From Azolla caroliniana (lineage: Eukaryota; Polypodiophyta): DNA of 64,000 nucleotides. The translations under genes and the position numbers were made by a program. The notes below the pieces were generated by a model. It made no database searches, had not been told where the DNA came from, and was given only the letters and a program-made list of their open reading frames with translations. How positions within the stretch are numbered: position 1 is the stretch's first letter; each line of letters opens with the position of its first letter. This document shows positions 1 through 12,153 of the stretch, piece by piece. The DNA lies in assembly GCA_043228905.1 (NCBI GenBank), contig JBHGNT010000010.1, positions 9,858,001 through 9,922,000 of the forward strand. The letters run 5' to 3'.

Positions 1-1609
1 CATTCTTCTTCGGAACTGTGAACCATCAATTTGAGTACGGAGCGTTTGATGGATCTAGAATCCCCATCATCACCTTCTCCTTGAGCAAGTCAATGATTTT
101 CGGAATATGCACCTTTGGCACCGGAATCGGCTTTAGGTTCCACGGCACATGTTCAATCATGAAGATCACCATTGGCTCCACTATCTTCGAATAAACGCAA
201 CCTATCTCTTTTGATGAGAATGTGAATGCTTTGCCATGCTGCTCCAACATCTCTCGAAATCATTCTTCTTCATTTTGTAAGAGGAACCTACCTCCACCAC
301 TCCGGAGTTTCTTCTAGGTTTCATCTGTAAATGTATGTCCAATATCCATGGACTTCTGAAGTGTCGGATCTCCCGATATTTCTTTCCTCTTTTGTTCACT
401 ATTGGCAGGTAACGGTCCCACTGACGGTTTCACCTATTCCACGGTCTTATATTTTGTACATTGCTTCTTCTTTGCGGAGTGCATCCAGCCCCATTTCTGC
501 AATGATCTCATACATCTCGACCAATTCCACTGGAACTACCCGGTCTCCAGGCTATCCTCTTCCACAAGCTCTTCAAGCCGTTGTAGCGTGCTCCCATATA
601 ACATTTTTTCGACTACTCCCATGATTTCTTCATCTTCTTTTATTATTAATACAAACCGTAGCTCATCTTGCATCTTCCGGAGTTCTTTCTTCATTTCTCC
701 GGTCACAACCATGTATGTAGATGCCACATTCGAACTTATTCGCACTTGTATTGCTCCGAGATTTTGCTCTTGTTTGGGGTATCATGGCTTCTTGGACTAT
801 CACTTCCCCACTCCGCGACAATCCTCTTTAAAAATCCCATTTTGTCTAGGACAAGAGCTCGCTCTTGTTCCTTTCGTGATTCGACGGCATGGTTTGGAAT
901 TGAATAGGTTTCCCACTTGGCTCCAAATTCGTGCAAAAGCCGCTCCGTTGTCAAGCACTTTGGTTTCCATCCGCGAAGCCGTGATGAAGGGTTGCCTGAG
1001 GATCATGGAATGTGAGACCTCATCTTGCATGAAGAAATTTTGGTCAATCTCCACATCTCTGATCTTCACCATCACATCCAGACAAGCTGCAAATAGATCT
1101 TCCATTGCTTTTATGGCTGCCTGAATCTTCCATCCATGACTGGTGTTAATAGGTCACTTCCCCTTCCGGTAGAACTCCTTAGACATCTGATTGATCTTCG
1201 ATCCATGATCAATCAACGCAACTACAGGCTCTTTGATGTTTCCAATTCGGACCAGAGTTTTCGTAGTTGCTCGTGCCCAGTGTGGCTTTGTGTAGTGGGA
1301 GTTCGGAATTTCGTCCTCCGCTTCCGCTTCTATGTTGTTCATTAGAATAGTATTCTCATTCACCCTTGGAGCATTTGAATCTTCCGTATCTTGCCTCTTT
1401 CTTTTTACGAGATCCACAAGGAGATCGTAGAACTCCTTCGCAATTCTGAGCAATTCTCGGAGGGAAAATTCCACCCGACTATGAAGGATTCTCTCTTCGA
1501 ACACCTTCTTTAGATCCGTATGTTGTTCGATGTCTGACATGAGTTTGAATGCCGGAATCGTTTTCCCTTTTCCTTTCCCTTCAGAGTTCCAGCTCTCCGG
1601 TGTCTTCAA
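1..1609 (-). pseudogene. protease and start of RT of gypsy element A, degenerate
   Basis: Frames at 1609-1154 encode a linker and then an aspartic-protease-like motif VVALIDHGSKIN, in which DHGS stands where DTGA or DSGS is usual. Frames at 1105-800 continue the protease domain (EIDQNFF, QPFITASRMETKVLD). Frames at 745-536 encode a connecting region and 250-1 the N-terminal part of reverse transcriptase. Several frameshifts are present. Whether the DHGS motif belongs to a working protease of this lineage or is decay cannot be told from one copy; B has lost this region. Confidence 0.7.
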
Positions 1610-1723
1610 TGGTTCGGCCGCATCACTCGTGCATCATCACTTCTCATCTACATACACCTCATGTAATTGACATAAGGCGTATATGCTACTTTTATCTATG
1701 GGGCACTCCCATCCCGTAGCTTC

Positions 1724-2872
1724 CTAGTTGCCTTCCGCCGTGCTCCGGATTTCACCAGAGTCGGTTTTCTCGAAAATTTCTAGCACGTCCGGCCAGAAAG
1801 ATGCCTTCACTCTAGATGTCTCACCTACACGTATTCCCGTGGTTGTCGCATAATTACTTTTTGCCGCTATCTCCTCGTCTAGGACCTTCTTCATGCCGCC
1901 TTTTCGGAAGTTAGGCCGGAGTGGCTTCCGAGAGTCCATCGAATGGATCCGATTTCCCTCATAGTAGATGAGATCCCTTCGTAGAGCCTCCTTGCGTTCA
2001 TCGCAATCCTTCCGATCATGTTCGGTGCTATCACACCATATGCACCGATGGTCCATATACTTGGAATTTGAAGGACGGTCTTCTGATTTCTTCACCATGG
2101 CAAATTTAAGATTCTCCATCTCCTTTAGCAACTACTCCAACGCAGTTACATCGATTCCCTTCTTGGTCGTAGTCTCTCGAGCTCGTGGTTGGTGGTCTTC
2201 TACTACGAACCTCAGCCTCAACATCAATTCCATAGTCCTCTTTTCTTCATCACCGAGCCATTGCGCCCTCTTTGTGTATCGAGCGACGATGTCCCATACA
2301 TTTTCCCATGTATTGGTGAGGCCACTCTCAATAGTCGTATCCTCTAGAAGCACTCCAAGATCTTTCCAATTCTAGACATCCACAGCTCGTAAAAACATGA
2401 TCACTTTGTCCGGTACGAGGATAGCTTGACCTCTCGTGAACAACCTCCCGAATCGATTTTCGAATGCCGAAAACACATCGAGGACCTTCAACCCCTTGTC
2501 TAGTGTTTCCACCCAATCTTTGAATCCCCTTTGTGTTACCTTGGAGGAGTCCTCGATAGTGAATGTGGTCTTCAATGCTTCTTCAAGCATCACCCACGCC
2601 AGATTTTGTTGTCGTATCCCATGGATACTCCTTTGAAGCCCATCCGTAGCCACCCGATTGAAGGAGGTCACTTGTAATCCTTCCGATATCCCGCATCGCA
2701 ACATCTCCACCTTGTAGTCCCATAGATAACGTGACACGTCATTTCCATCCAATTACTCGTTCCGTTGCAAGAGTCACTCCACTGTCACTACGACCTCTGA
2801 CATCACGCGTTGCTCCTGCGACATCCGTTTGAACATTGTCATCATGTTGCTCGCCTCTTGTCGATTCTCCAT
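1724..2872 (-). pseudogene. gag of gypsy element A, degenerate
   Basis: Capsid/nucleocapsid part of element A. The likely start is the ATG at 2872 (minus), after the primer-binding-like region. A gag core lies at 2372-2752 (motifs SRYLWDYKVEML and FSAFENRFGRLF). A zinc knuckle of the form CIWC-4-H-4-C is encoded near 2050-2000. The homologous gag in B has a CLWC-4-H-4-C knuckle in the same place. In-frame stops (for example near 2770 and 2372) and frame changes show decay. Confidence 0.75.
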
Positions 2873-2910
2873 CTCCTTACCACCCGGTTTCACATCGAGT
2901 TCACCAAATG

Positions 2911-3490
2911 TGTCATGCCTTTGGGTGCCGGATTGTTGCGTGAGTCCGGTGGGAACCACTGGGGTTTTAGACTGGAAGGATGAGGAATTTGAGGCAAATA
3001 AGAATATAATATTGAAAGAGAGAGATGTAGAAAACCTCGTGAATTCCATGAGTATATTATATTAGATTAATCAACCCTTAGAACCCTAATAGTAGATTGG
3101 AATAGATTAGAAAAGATAGATCGAAAAATCGTGAATCGCACGAGTATAGTAAATTAGATCAATATTTAGAAATCCTATTAATACCCAAGAATCAACAACC
3201 ACAATACATCTTTTTCTTCCCTTCATATAGTGATGGAAGAGGCTAAGTATAGCTTACCACATGGCAAGCATAATGTTTTCTCTAAAGTGTTCATGCACAC
3301 TGTGCATGAATCCCTTTTTCTATCATGCTTTTTCTTCTAATTATAGTGCTCATGCACGCTAGATGTGCATGAATAGTTTTTTCTATCATGCATTTTCTTC
3401 TAACTAAAGTTGTATGCACACTACATGTGTATAAGTAGCTTTTTCTAGAATTTATACTTAAGGATAAGGTTTTCTAAATATTAAATCCAT
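2911..3490 (-). repeat. 5' LTR of gypsy element A (right end not resolved)
   Basis: Starts with TGTCATG just outside the primer-binding-like site, as the B LTR does. The first ~130 bases align loosely with the B LTR (TGTT-GCG, then GG-AACCACTGGGGT-TT-GACTGGA). The far end is too diverged to place by eye; the given end is a guess. Confidence 0.4.
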
Positions 3491-3494
3491 AATT

Positions 3495-3600
3495 ATATCA
3501 CTCATTATGAGTTGGTACAATGGTAAGGTTTTGTTTTTACATGGAGATATAGGGTTTGAATCCTACCCTATGCATGTAACGTATATTTTAGTAATTTCTT
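3495..3600 (+). repeat. possible tRNA-derived SINE remnant
   Basis: Contains a sequence like a pol III box A (GTTGGTACAATGGTAAGG, 3511-3528) and, about 30 bases on, a box B-like GGTTTGAATCC (near 3553). This spacing and wording resemble plant tRNA-derived SINEs. No full tRNA fold is evident and the tail is unclear, so this is tentative. Confidence 0.35.
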
Positions 3601-3699
3601 CTATTTCTTTATTTTTATTTAATCGGGTATTCCATACGTTTTTTACGTAGTGTACGAATTACACTACGATGACGGCTCTTATTTTGGTTGGACTTAATC

Positions 3700-4675
3700 A
3701 TTTAAATCTTCTTCTTGTTGACTTAGAACTTCAAATTTATTTGAAAGACTTGGACTACTAAGCTTGTTAGATACTCCCAATGAAATAGACTTGGTTTTAT
3801 CAATAGCAACAACTTGATTTACCCGACGTATGGGCCTATGGGGACAATTTACTACAATATGCATTAGGCCACCACAATATAAACATAGGTGGTTTGCTCG
3901 ACATCATTGCATTTCTTCTTCTAACAATGGTCCACGACAACATCTTGCATAAGGAGTAAATATTTTACTCCATTGAGTAACCCGAACGGGAATTGCTCCA
4001 TCAATGCTTCATCATCTCATGGAATATCAGTTGTGAGTAAACGAAAATTGGCAGCATAGGCTAAGGCTGAACGATCCCCTTGACGTGGTCTTTGAATTTT
4101 GTTGAATTTTGTTCTAACACTATCGATATCTCCAAAACATGCTTAGAACACACTAATGAACCACTCAAAGTTATTTAACAAAGGCTATTCTTTTTCCAAC
4201 AAAGGGGCAAAGCCATGCTACTATTGTACCGCTTAGTAATGTGCCTACTAACACCACTTGTGATGTATTGGTTGGATATCAAGAAGGATGCATTTGAATT
4301 ACTAAACATACTTGGTTGAGGAACCCTCTAAACTATGACCACTTCCATCAAACTTCATGGGAAGACTAATCTGGGTTCTTTAAGAATCCCTTAAGTACTT
4401 GTTCCTTGTTGTTGTAACGACATGATAGTTATTTGTTGCACTCATAGCGTCAACTCCTCACATTGTTGTTTTTCTATGGTGATTTGTTGTAGATCACCCA
4501 ACAAATGTTGATTTTCTTCTTCCAATGCTACGAACTTTCCTTTTAGGCTCTGAAACTTTGAAAGGACGAATTGAGAGGAGAGAGAGAATGTGAGAGAATC
4601 ACAACATAGAGAGAGGGAGAGAAGTATGATAAAAGGAAGTATATTATAAGAAAATGAGTACAAGGATAGGAACAA
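3700..4675 (-). pseudogene. old gypsy gag relic J (different family from A)
   Basis: Translating the minus strand across several frames gives a gag of the sushi/LDOC1-like type: a coiled-coil start (KGKFVALEEENQHLLGDL, about 4550-4490), KFDGSG, PLLEKE, LLNNFEWF, CFGDIDSVRT, RPRQGDRSALAYAANFRLL and IP-DDEALMEQF (4360-3990), then a zinc knuckle CLYC-4-H-4-C followed by PHRP (about 3900-3840). Many stops and frame changes show it is long dead. No pol was seen next to it. Confidence 0.7.
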
Positions 4676-6562
4676 TTTAGAGGCTTAGGATTGGCATTGA
4701 ACCGAATTGATTGTGAATAGTACAATATGCCTCTATTTATAGGGAATTCAAGAGTATTCCTAAAGTTTCTAGAGTACTCATGAATTTTCTATATTATTCT
4801 GGAAAGTTTTAGGTGAAATAGAAAATGAAAATAATATTTTATGTATTACAATATTTATCTTAATGGTAAGGCCTCGATTAGTGTGCCATAAGTTCGCGAG
4901 TTTAAAATTTATATTATGACACTTCTTTGCCTTTGGAGCCCCAACCTCTTCCTTCATATGAGCATCTCAAATAGTTTTCCCAATCCTTCTTCTTTTGCCA
5001 ATTATGGCCATGTTTCCAAAAATATCTAAAATCTTTGCGATCAAAGAGAAAAGTGACCCATTGGGTACTTTGTTGTCAACTTTGTGAATTGTGCATCGGA
5101 ACCATTGGGATTCCAAACAAGGAGAGATATAGAGGCAGGAAATAAAATAAATTCGAAAGATTGAGAGGAATTGGGAGTGAGAAAGAAAGGGAGAGAATAG
5201 AATTCGAGAAACCGACACATAAGTAGTGTTAGAAAATCAAGAGATTGCTTAGATTATTAAAATATATATAAGTACAATATAGATGAGTGAACCCTAAATC
5301 CAAATATTCAAAACCTCAAACGCGACTTACATATACCTCTCCAAAGACTCTTTGCATGCAATTCATGTACTGCCACATGGTATGCATGCAAAGTACCATG
5401 TGATCTATTTTTTGTCAATTGATCTTTCAATAGACTTCACAAAGGTTCAATGTGGATACGAATTCAATATCCAATGCTTACATCACACATTGGAGATTTA
5501 GACCTTTGCACTTATAGGGCTAAACTATCTAACATTTGTTATTCTCGTTAGAAATTCTATTTGTGTAGTATTTACTTCACAATAACACATTGTTAGATAA
5601 ATAAGTTACCTTGTGGTGAGTTCAAAAAGACCTTTGTGGTGGATAAATATGTATCTTGTGGTTTGAGTGAATGAAGTAGGAACTAAATGATTGTAATTGC
5701 CAATCCCATAAATTTCTCAATGGGATACATGCCTGCCCGACAAGTTTTGGCGATAACATACACACAAGCGATGAAGACACACAAAAGGGTAATGATTTAT
5801 ATTTAGTATAAGCTCATTTGCTCAGTATATGATCACATAATCAACCACAATCGAGGCTAATTATTTGGGTGTTGGATGAGGGGTAAAGAATATAAAATAA
5901 ACAAGCTTACATTGACCTACTATCAAGTTCTTCTCCATTGGCATGCACAACTCCCCATTCTTGCTTACAATGCACGACTCGTGCTGACATGGTGGATTGT
6001 TGCGAGCACATTGCTTGTCTCAATTGGTTTGGGACAAAGGAATGACCATTGAGATTTCCCATAATCGAACTATAACATCCCTTGGAATCAATAGCTGAGA
6101 AGTTCTAATGATTGATTAGGTTTGTCTTGGGTAAGAGATGTGCTACATGTTGCCTTCATTGTCTAGTAGATACAATTGTGTCCATCTATATTAAGAAGTT
6201 GTGGGCCACATTGACATGGATTTCCCATGTGGGCACTCAAGCTATAAGGCCAGAGGAGGCATATAAGAAAGTGGAATACCACTAGTGCTTCAGCATCGGC
6301 ATGGCGGGGGCAAATCAACGGGGCCAAATATGTATGTGAAGGAAAAAAGAGAGCGCGTGTGGCCAACGAGTCTACTGCCGAGATGAGTATGAATGTGGCG
6401 AGGTCTGTAATAAAAAAAAAATATAGCCATTCTGTAGACTGTAGGACTACAAACTACACAGCTAATTCTAGGGTGCACCCCATCATCATCATCTTATCCA
6501 TTTTGTCTGTAGCCCATCTTTGCCCCCTCCCCCCCACCCCAAACCCAGCGACCGACACAATC
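4676..6562. other. A+T-rich intergenic region upstream of SMG9-like gene
   Basis: No convincing coding region was found. On the minus strand a TATA-like CTATAAATAGAGG lies at about 4731-4743, possibly from an LTR tied to relic J. The last ~200 bases before 6563 include a C-rich stretch (near 6520-6545) and would hold the promoter and 5' leader of the SMG9-like gene. Confidence 0.5.
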
Positions 6563-9500
6563 ATGGTGGGCTCAGGTGCTAACCCTAACCCTAACCCTAA
6601 CCCTAACCCTAAGATTCTTCTGACCAAGCCTGGCTCTTCCCGGCCTGACCAGGGCGGCGGATCGGCCCCTTCTGCCCCTCACCACGTCGTAAAGCTCATG
6701 CGCATCAACGATCATCGCGCCGATGAAGACTTAGCTCCCGCAGCATCTGCAGCTGCCGCCGCTGCCGCCGCTCGATCGAACCGTCTCTCCCTGCACGGAT
6801 CCCTCAGCCTCATCTCGGAGTCATGGGAGATCTATCCTGATCGTCTTCTTCCGGTAAGTCTTTTCATGAGGTCGGAGTGCTAGTCGTTCTTTGTTGTTTT
6901 AGAAGAAACCGCTGTTTAGAAGAGAGAAGAAAAGAAAAACTGGGACCGAAACAAGAGTATGAGAAACATGTGCAGCATGTGACTTCTTGGTATCTTGAAC
7001 AAAAGCCAATGAGAGAGAAAGAGATTTGTAACATAGTTGGTAAGGTTTCCCGGCATGCATATCAGAAAGTCATGCGTTCAACCCCTACATTCTGTTATGG
7101 CATCTAGTCTAATAGTACATATAGTAAAAATTTGAACCCACGTGCAACGGCTAGTAAAATTGTAGCTTACTACTAGTATACAACCTAAGAGAGAGTTGCA
7201 AATGATGATGGTGAGCTGCCTTTTTAAAATAGAAACAAAGATTAAACAAATGCAGGTTAATTATAAGGCTATTTGTGAAGATTGGAAGGTCATATGTTTA
7301 ACCTAAACTAAGATTTGAACCCATGTGCGTGGGTTCATAAAATATGCCTTAACAATCTGAATATAGAAGGAAAGGAGGGGGAAGAGATGGAGTTAGAGCA
7401 TATCTACGAAATTTGAAGGGAGTACTGATGTGGCAATTTTGTTTATTGCATCAAGCCAAAATTCTTTCTTTAGTGGAGTGTTTGTATTGCCTATTGGCGA
7501 TTCAACATGACCCATTATCCCTGTAGTGGTAACCACACTCAATCATGGTACCGTTGTAGTGTTTTTCACACACATTTATTAATACAATTGTGTGTTTTCA
7601 CCAGAGAGAGAGAGAGATGTGTTAATATCTCACAGAGGCCAAGACAGCCCCCATAAAATACAAGAAGAGATTGCAACCAAACACGTTCATCACATCTGTG
7701 AGAACAATGAACAAATTGGAGCAATTGAAAGCATTTTAAGACTATGTGATTTTGTAAAACATTTTTTAGCTTTCTGAGAAGGCTTTGATATTTGTGCAGC
7801 TCCTATCAGAGAACACAGATTTTACGGTGATTGGTGTGTTGGGAGCCCCAGGTGTTGGCAAGTCAACTATCATGAATGAACTCTATGGTTTTGATTCTAT
7901 ATCTCCAGGTCCGTTTCTCATTATTAATCATCTGTTCCCTTTGCATGAATGAAATAATAGGAAATCATGAGAAAATATTGCAAATTTTCAGGATTTCAGG
8001 TTTCAATATTGTCTCTCCAAATTGGTGTTTAGAACATTTTCATAACAGTGAGCTAAGTTTCGTTTTTATGCATGAAATAATAGGACATTATGCATGAGAA
8101 TATACCACCACGCAATATTTGCTAACAGTGAACATCTGGTCATAATGCTATCTGGCTGAGTTTTTATCTCAATAATGAAAAAATAGGAAATCATGAGAAA
8201 TCCTCAAATGTTCATAGAATTTAGTTGGACTTTGTTCCCTTCATAGTTATCTGCTATTGGTAAGTTAAAAACTTCAACTTTAGAGCAGTAAATTTTGTTG
8301 TGGTCTTTATTCTAGATGATTTCAGGTTTCAAATATTTATATATTTCAGGTGTTCCTCCTCCTTTTTCTGTCCTTTCTGATGAAACCAAGGCAATGGCAA
8401 GACATTGTAGTGTTGGAGTGGAGCTGAGAATGTGTGCTGAACGGTTTATCTTACTGGATACTCAGGTTAATCAAATTGCAGTTGATGTTAAATATGAACA
8501 GTATGCACATCCCAAGATCATATTTTGAATTGGCTAACTGCTTATGCTGTTCTCTTGGGGCCACAGCCTTTATTCAGTGCCTCCATCTTAGCAGATTTAA
8601 TGCGGCCAGATGGATCTTCATCAATCTCTGTGCTGACCGGAGAAACTCTATCTGCTGAGTTAGCTCATGAGATGATGGGTATTCAGGTATTCTATTCGAT
8701 GAAACTTCATCTGTAAAAATCTCTTTCAGTCATTCATGTTTGCCTTTCAATGCTGCAATGCAAGGGCCTGCTGTAGCTTGGAGTTTTCTTGGCCTCAGTT
8801 TGCCATGTACTTCTTCTTGTAGCCGAGGGACTTCATGACATCAGCTTGTGGCGTTTGATGCTGACGGTAGGTTCAACTCTCAAAACAATTGAAAGATACA
8901 ACAGGATTATATATAAATAACATGGTTAGTGCCTTGAAAAAGCCATTGGTTTCAGTAAATCGTCTTTCAAGAGATTTTACCTGAGGTGTGAGTCATAATC
9001 ATTCCTTGCCTGAATGAAAATTAAAAGCTAATGTAGGATTGAGGTAAAATAGATAATTGTTGCATTGTAAAACTCAAAATATGTTTTGCCTCAATCCCGC
9101 TTGTCTACTGCCCAAGACTGTTTTTGTTTAATACAATGTAGTGTGGAAAATGAATTTGTGAAGCTAAATTTTAAGGAGAAAGTGTGAGTAAAGTGTTATT
9201 GTAATGATCTCAGGGTCAAATTGTGAATGTTAAGGGTTGTAGAAAATGAATTTATGGAACCATTTTTTTGGGAGAATTTATTCGTTCGTTAACGCATAGG
9301 CATAATGAGCTCAAAGTCAAATATAAATGATTTTTATGACAAACATTCAATTAGATGTCTTAGACTTGAACTGATGAAATTAAAGGCTTTATATGTTATA
9401 AGATTGACCATCACACTATCACGTTAATGTCTTGCAGGTGGAAATGCTGAAGCAAGGTATCCCTGATCCTAGCCTTATCAACTTGGCTTCAAATGGCAGT

Positions 9501-10287
9501 CATGTGCATCTGATCTCAGGAGATAAAGATGAAGAGGATGGGATACAGGAAGATATTGCTGAATTCTTTGCAGACACGATCTTTATCCATACAAAGTTGG
9601 TAACTGTAACATCAACATTTGAAGCAAGCTGTGTTTGAAACATCAGGAAAATATATTTTGTTTTTGTCTCATTGCAGAGCTGAGAACTTTTTGCATAAAA
9701 TGATGGCCATGTAGGCTGCGGGAGCATGAGTGCTCCTGGTATAACATCAAGTGTTTGAAGAAGGCATTGTCGTTGTACTTCCCAGCCCCTGCATTTCGAA
9801 GGAATGGTGCTGTACAGTATGTATTACCTCAGTTCTCTTCAAGGGCCCAGATGAACAAAGATCCAGTGAATCCTCAAAATAGTCCTAGTGGTGAAGAAGA
9901 TGATGATAAAGACAAAGATTCTGAGGATGAGGAGAAAGGAGGGGTTAGCTATTTTGTTCTTCCACTACGGTCCTCTGATGATGCAGTAAAGCTACAACAT
10001 GAGAGCTATACAGTGATGCTGGGGCAGCTGCGTGACCAGGTTCTTCTTATCATTTGTGCTTAGCGTGTTGATTTATTGTTTGGTGGGAAATACAACATAA
10101 CAATGCAGGCATACTGCCTGCCTTTTTATCACAGATTTTGAATATGAATCGTCGGCCTTTCGCAAGGCCTATGAGTGAACGTGATTGGTTGCGGAATTCT
10201 GCGCGTATATGGGACTCAATAAAGAAGTCACCTGTTCTGGTTGATTACTGCAAAACATTGCAGCATTCAGGTTTATATAGAAGATAA
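6563..10287 (+). CDS. SMG9: SMG9-like nonsense-mediated mRNA decay factor, eight exons
   Basis: Predicted exons: 6563-6853, 7800-7908, 8350-8465, 8567-8686, 8777-8866, 9438-9595, 9715-10039 and 10135-10287. Total 1362 nt, 453 residues. All introns are GT-AG and the frame is kept throughout with no internal stop. SMG9 is a G-fold protein that with SMG8 regulates the SMG1 kinase, which phosphorylates UPF1. The N-terminus has an Asn-Pro repeat and a poly-Ala run. A P-loop GAPGVGKST is at residues 112-120, followed by MNELYG. Family-like segments include LMRPDGSS-ISVL-GE, a hydrophobic strand ending LLLVAEG, GIPDPS, a Glu/Asp-rich loop in exon 7, and a C-terminus with SERDWLRNSA-IW. The start at 6563 fits the MVGSG start remembered for plant homologues; the frame is open further upstream but without such a start. 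Intact and presumably functional. Confidence 0.92.
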
Positions 10288-11273
10288 TGAATCCTAAACC
10301 TTTGTAGAAATGTGATAGACTGTATATTGATCGGTTTCTCTTCACCCTGTTAAGTGGGGATTGTTGGTAAATGGCCTAGAAAGTCCTAAGGATACAGGTG
10401 ATGTGCCGAGACAAGTAATCTTTAAAAAAACTTGCGAGAAATCACATATTCCATCTCCCCTTGTCTCACCTGTTTACACACACTCACATTCATATGCATA
10501 CTCACATATTAGATATATGTGCTTACATGTAAATATATGTTGTATGTATGCATGTACGCAATTGTGTTTATTGTATACAAATTATAACTACCCAATCTTT
10601 TGAATCATGCGTCACATCATGCATATCATGTTCACCTATAATTGTAATTAGACATTTCCCATCTATCATTCTCATTGAAGATCTCACTTTGCACTAATCA
10701 TTGATATCTACGTTCACACTCACACACACACATCAAAACATCAAAACATCTACATTTGAAACTTCTTGACTTATCGATTCCTATAAAAATTGTAGACATC
10801 ATGTGAGAACATTCACCATGTACTCTGAACACAAGACTTGCTTGACAATGGCCATTGTGGGTGTGTTATGACTAAGTCTTTTCAAAAAGAAATACAGCTC
10901 TACAAGTTATTGTTGTGATTCATGTAAATCCTATGTTAACCTCATCAATATAACGTAAGCATTTTTTAAAGCACTGTTATCCTTCTAGACCGATAATTTC
11001 TTTCAATGCATTTTTTATGCATGGGATTATTGTTCATATAAATTTTGGTTTTTCATCATTTGCCTTTTGCTACATAGTATCTTTCATGAGTAAGACTTTT
11101 AAAAAGAAATACAGCCTAATGTATTGTTAATCCTACGTCAACCTCAGCAATGTAACTTCAGCATTTCTCGAGTATTGTTATACACTTGTTTAGGTTTTTG
11201 TCACGTATTAAGATCTTTCAATGCATGTGATTATTGTTCATATACATCCTGGTTTTTCATCATTCGTCTTTGG
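10288..11273. other. region downstream of SMG9-like gene
   Basis: Presumed 3' UTR, then A+T-rich sequence with short CA/TA-rich tracts (10450-10570 and near 10720). Two loosely similar ~130-base stretches (about 10870-11000 and 11085-11230: TTTCA, AAAAAGAAATACAGC, TGTTAA-CCTA-GT-AACCTCA-CAAT, TTATTGTTCATATA) look like an old tandem duplication. No gene seen. Confidence 0.45.
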
Positions 11274-11768
11274 AACATAATTAACAATCGGCAATGGTTC
11301 GGTTCGGTTTGAGAAGGTTCAAACCGAACCGTTTAAAGTTTTTGAAACTTGAACCAAACCGAACCAAACCATGAAACCGAATCGATAAACATTTTTCTAA
11401 TTGTTAAACCATTAAACTGTAAAAATTGTGGTTTCGTGGTTCGGTTTCGGTTTTCAACATAGGTCAAATTTATAATTTTTAAAAATTTATAATATTTTAT
11501 TATTTAGAATTTTTAGAATTTTTAAGATGTTCCTAAAATGTGAGAATAAGGTGTAAAAATGAAAAGATTGTTAAAAAATAATTTTTAAAAAATTTAAGAA
11601 TTTTTTTATAATTTTTATAATTTAAAAAAAAATAAAAAAAAATAGAAACTGTTAAACTGTTTAAACCACGGTGTTTTATTGTTGAAACCAAACCTAAACT
11701 GAACCGTTGAAATCGTTAAGCTGTTAAACTGCGGTTTCGCGATTCGATTGTTGATTGTTAAACATAAT
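11274..11768. mobile_element. hAT-like MITE with 8-bp target duplication
   Basis: A 479-bp element (11282-11760) flanked by exact 8-bp direct repeats AACATAAT (11274-11281 and 11761-11768). The termini are imperfect inverted repeats: the left end reads TAACAATCGGCAATGG and the right end, reverse-complemented, TAACAATCAACAATCG. Inside are subterminal AACCGAACC/GGTTCGGTT motifs in both orientations and an A+T-rich core without coding capacity. An 8-bp duplication with short terminal inverted repeats fits a non-autonomous hAT-superfamily element; the transposase class is inferred from duplication length only. Confidence 0.8.
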
Positions 11769-12153
11769 ATCTTGGTTAAACCAAAGAGTACCTCAAATGC
11801 AATGGGAATGAGCATATCACGTTGGTTGTGAAACAGGCTTGGTAGGAAATCGTAAAGTGATAATGAGTCATGACATACAATCTCCATTGATATTTTAAGC
11901 ATGAGTAAATTGTTGTTTGGTACTTGATTCTAACATGGATTGTAACAATAAGTACAATTATATCTGCAATAATCATGGTAGCTAGAGTTATTGTGTATTG
12001 GTGTGCCGATGCAGTACTGAAGATGAGCTAGATGAGCTGGAGCACAACGGTTGCAGTAATGAAATGCTGGAAACCCCAAAAGGAATAGAGTTAAGGAAAA
12101 CAAAGAGTGAAACAAGAAATGTATATCTTATTTAGGAAAATTTATTATGCTAT

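Larger units (their letters stand above)
1..2910 (-). mobile_element. Ty3/gypsy element A, internal region, cut by window edge
   Basis: Minus-strand gypsy element of the same family as element B (34144-50844). Going right to left it shows a primer-binding-like site just inside the LTR (about 2893-2906), gag (2872 to about 1724) with a CCHC knuckle, a protease-like stretch and the start of reverse transcriptase (250 to 1). The rest lies beyond the left edge. Stops and frameshifts break it into short frames, so this copy is inactive. Family identity rests on extended peptide similarity to B: the segment before RT with VEPMVIF, HVPWNLKPIPVP and GIL-P is nearly the same in both. Confidence 0.85.

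Noticed and set aside
6359-6562. Longer N-terminus for the SMG9-like protein
   Set aside because: The upstream open frame begins with GTG, is low in family-like sequence, and MVGSG at 6563 fits the expected start.
6580-6612. Interstitial telomere scar
   Set aside because: The CCCTAA units are in frame within exon 1 and match the NP-rich N-terminus I recall for plant SMG9.
6877-7107. Open frame of 76 codons as an extra exon or gene
   Set aside because: It lies wholly in SMG9 intron 1 between good splice sites and overlaps a SINE-like stretch.
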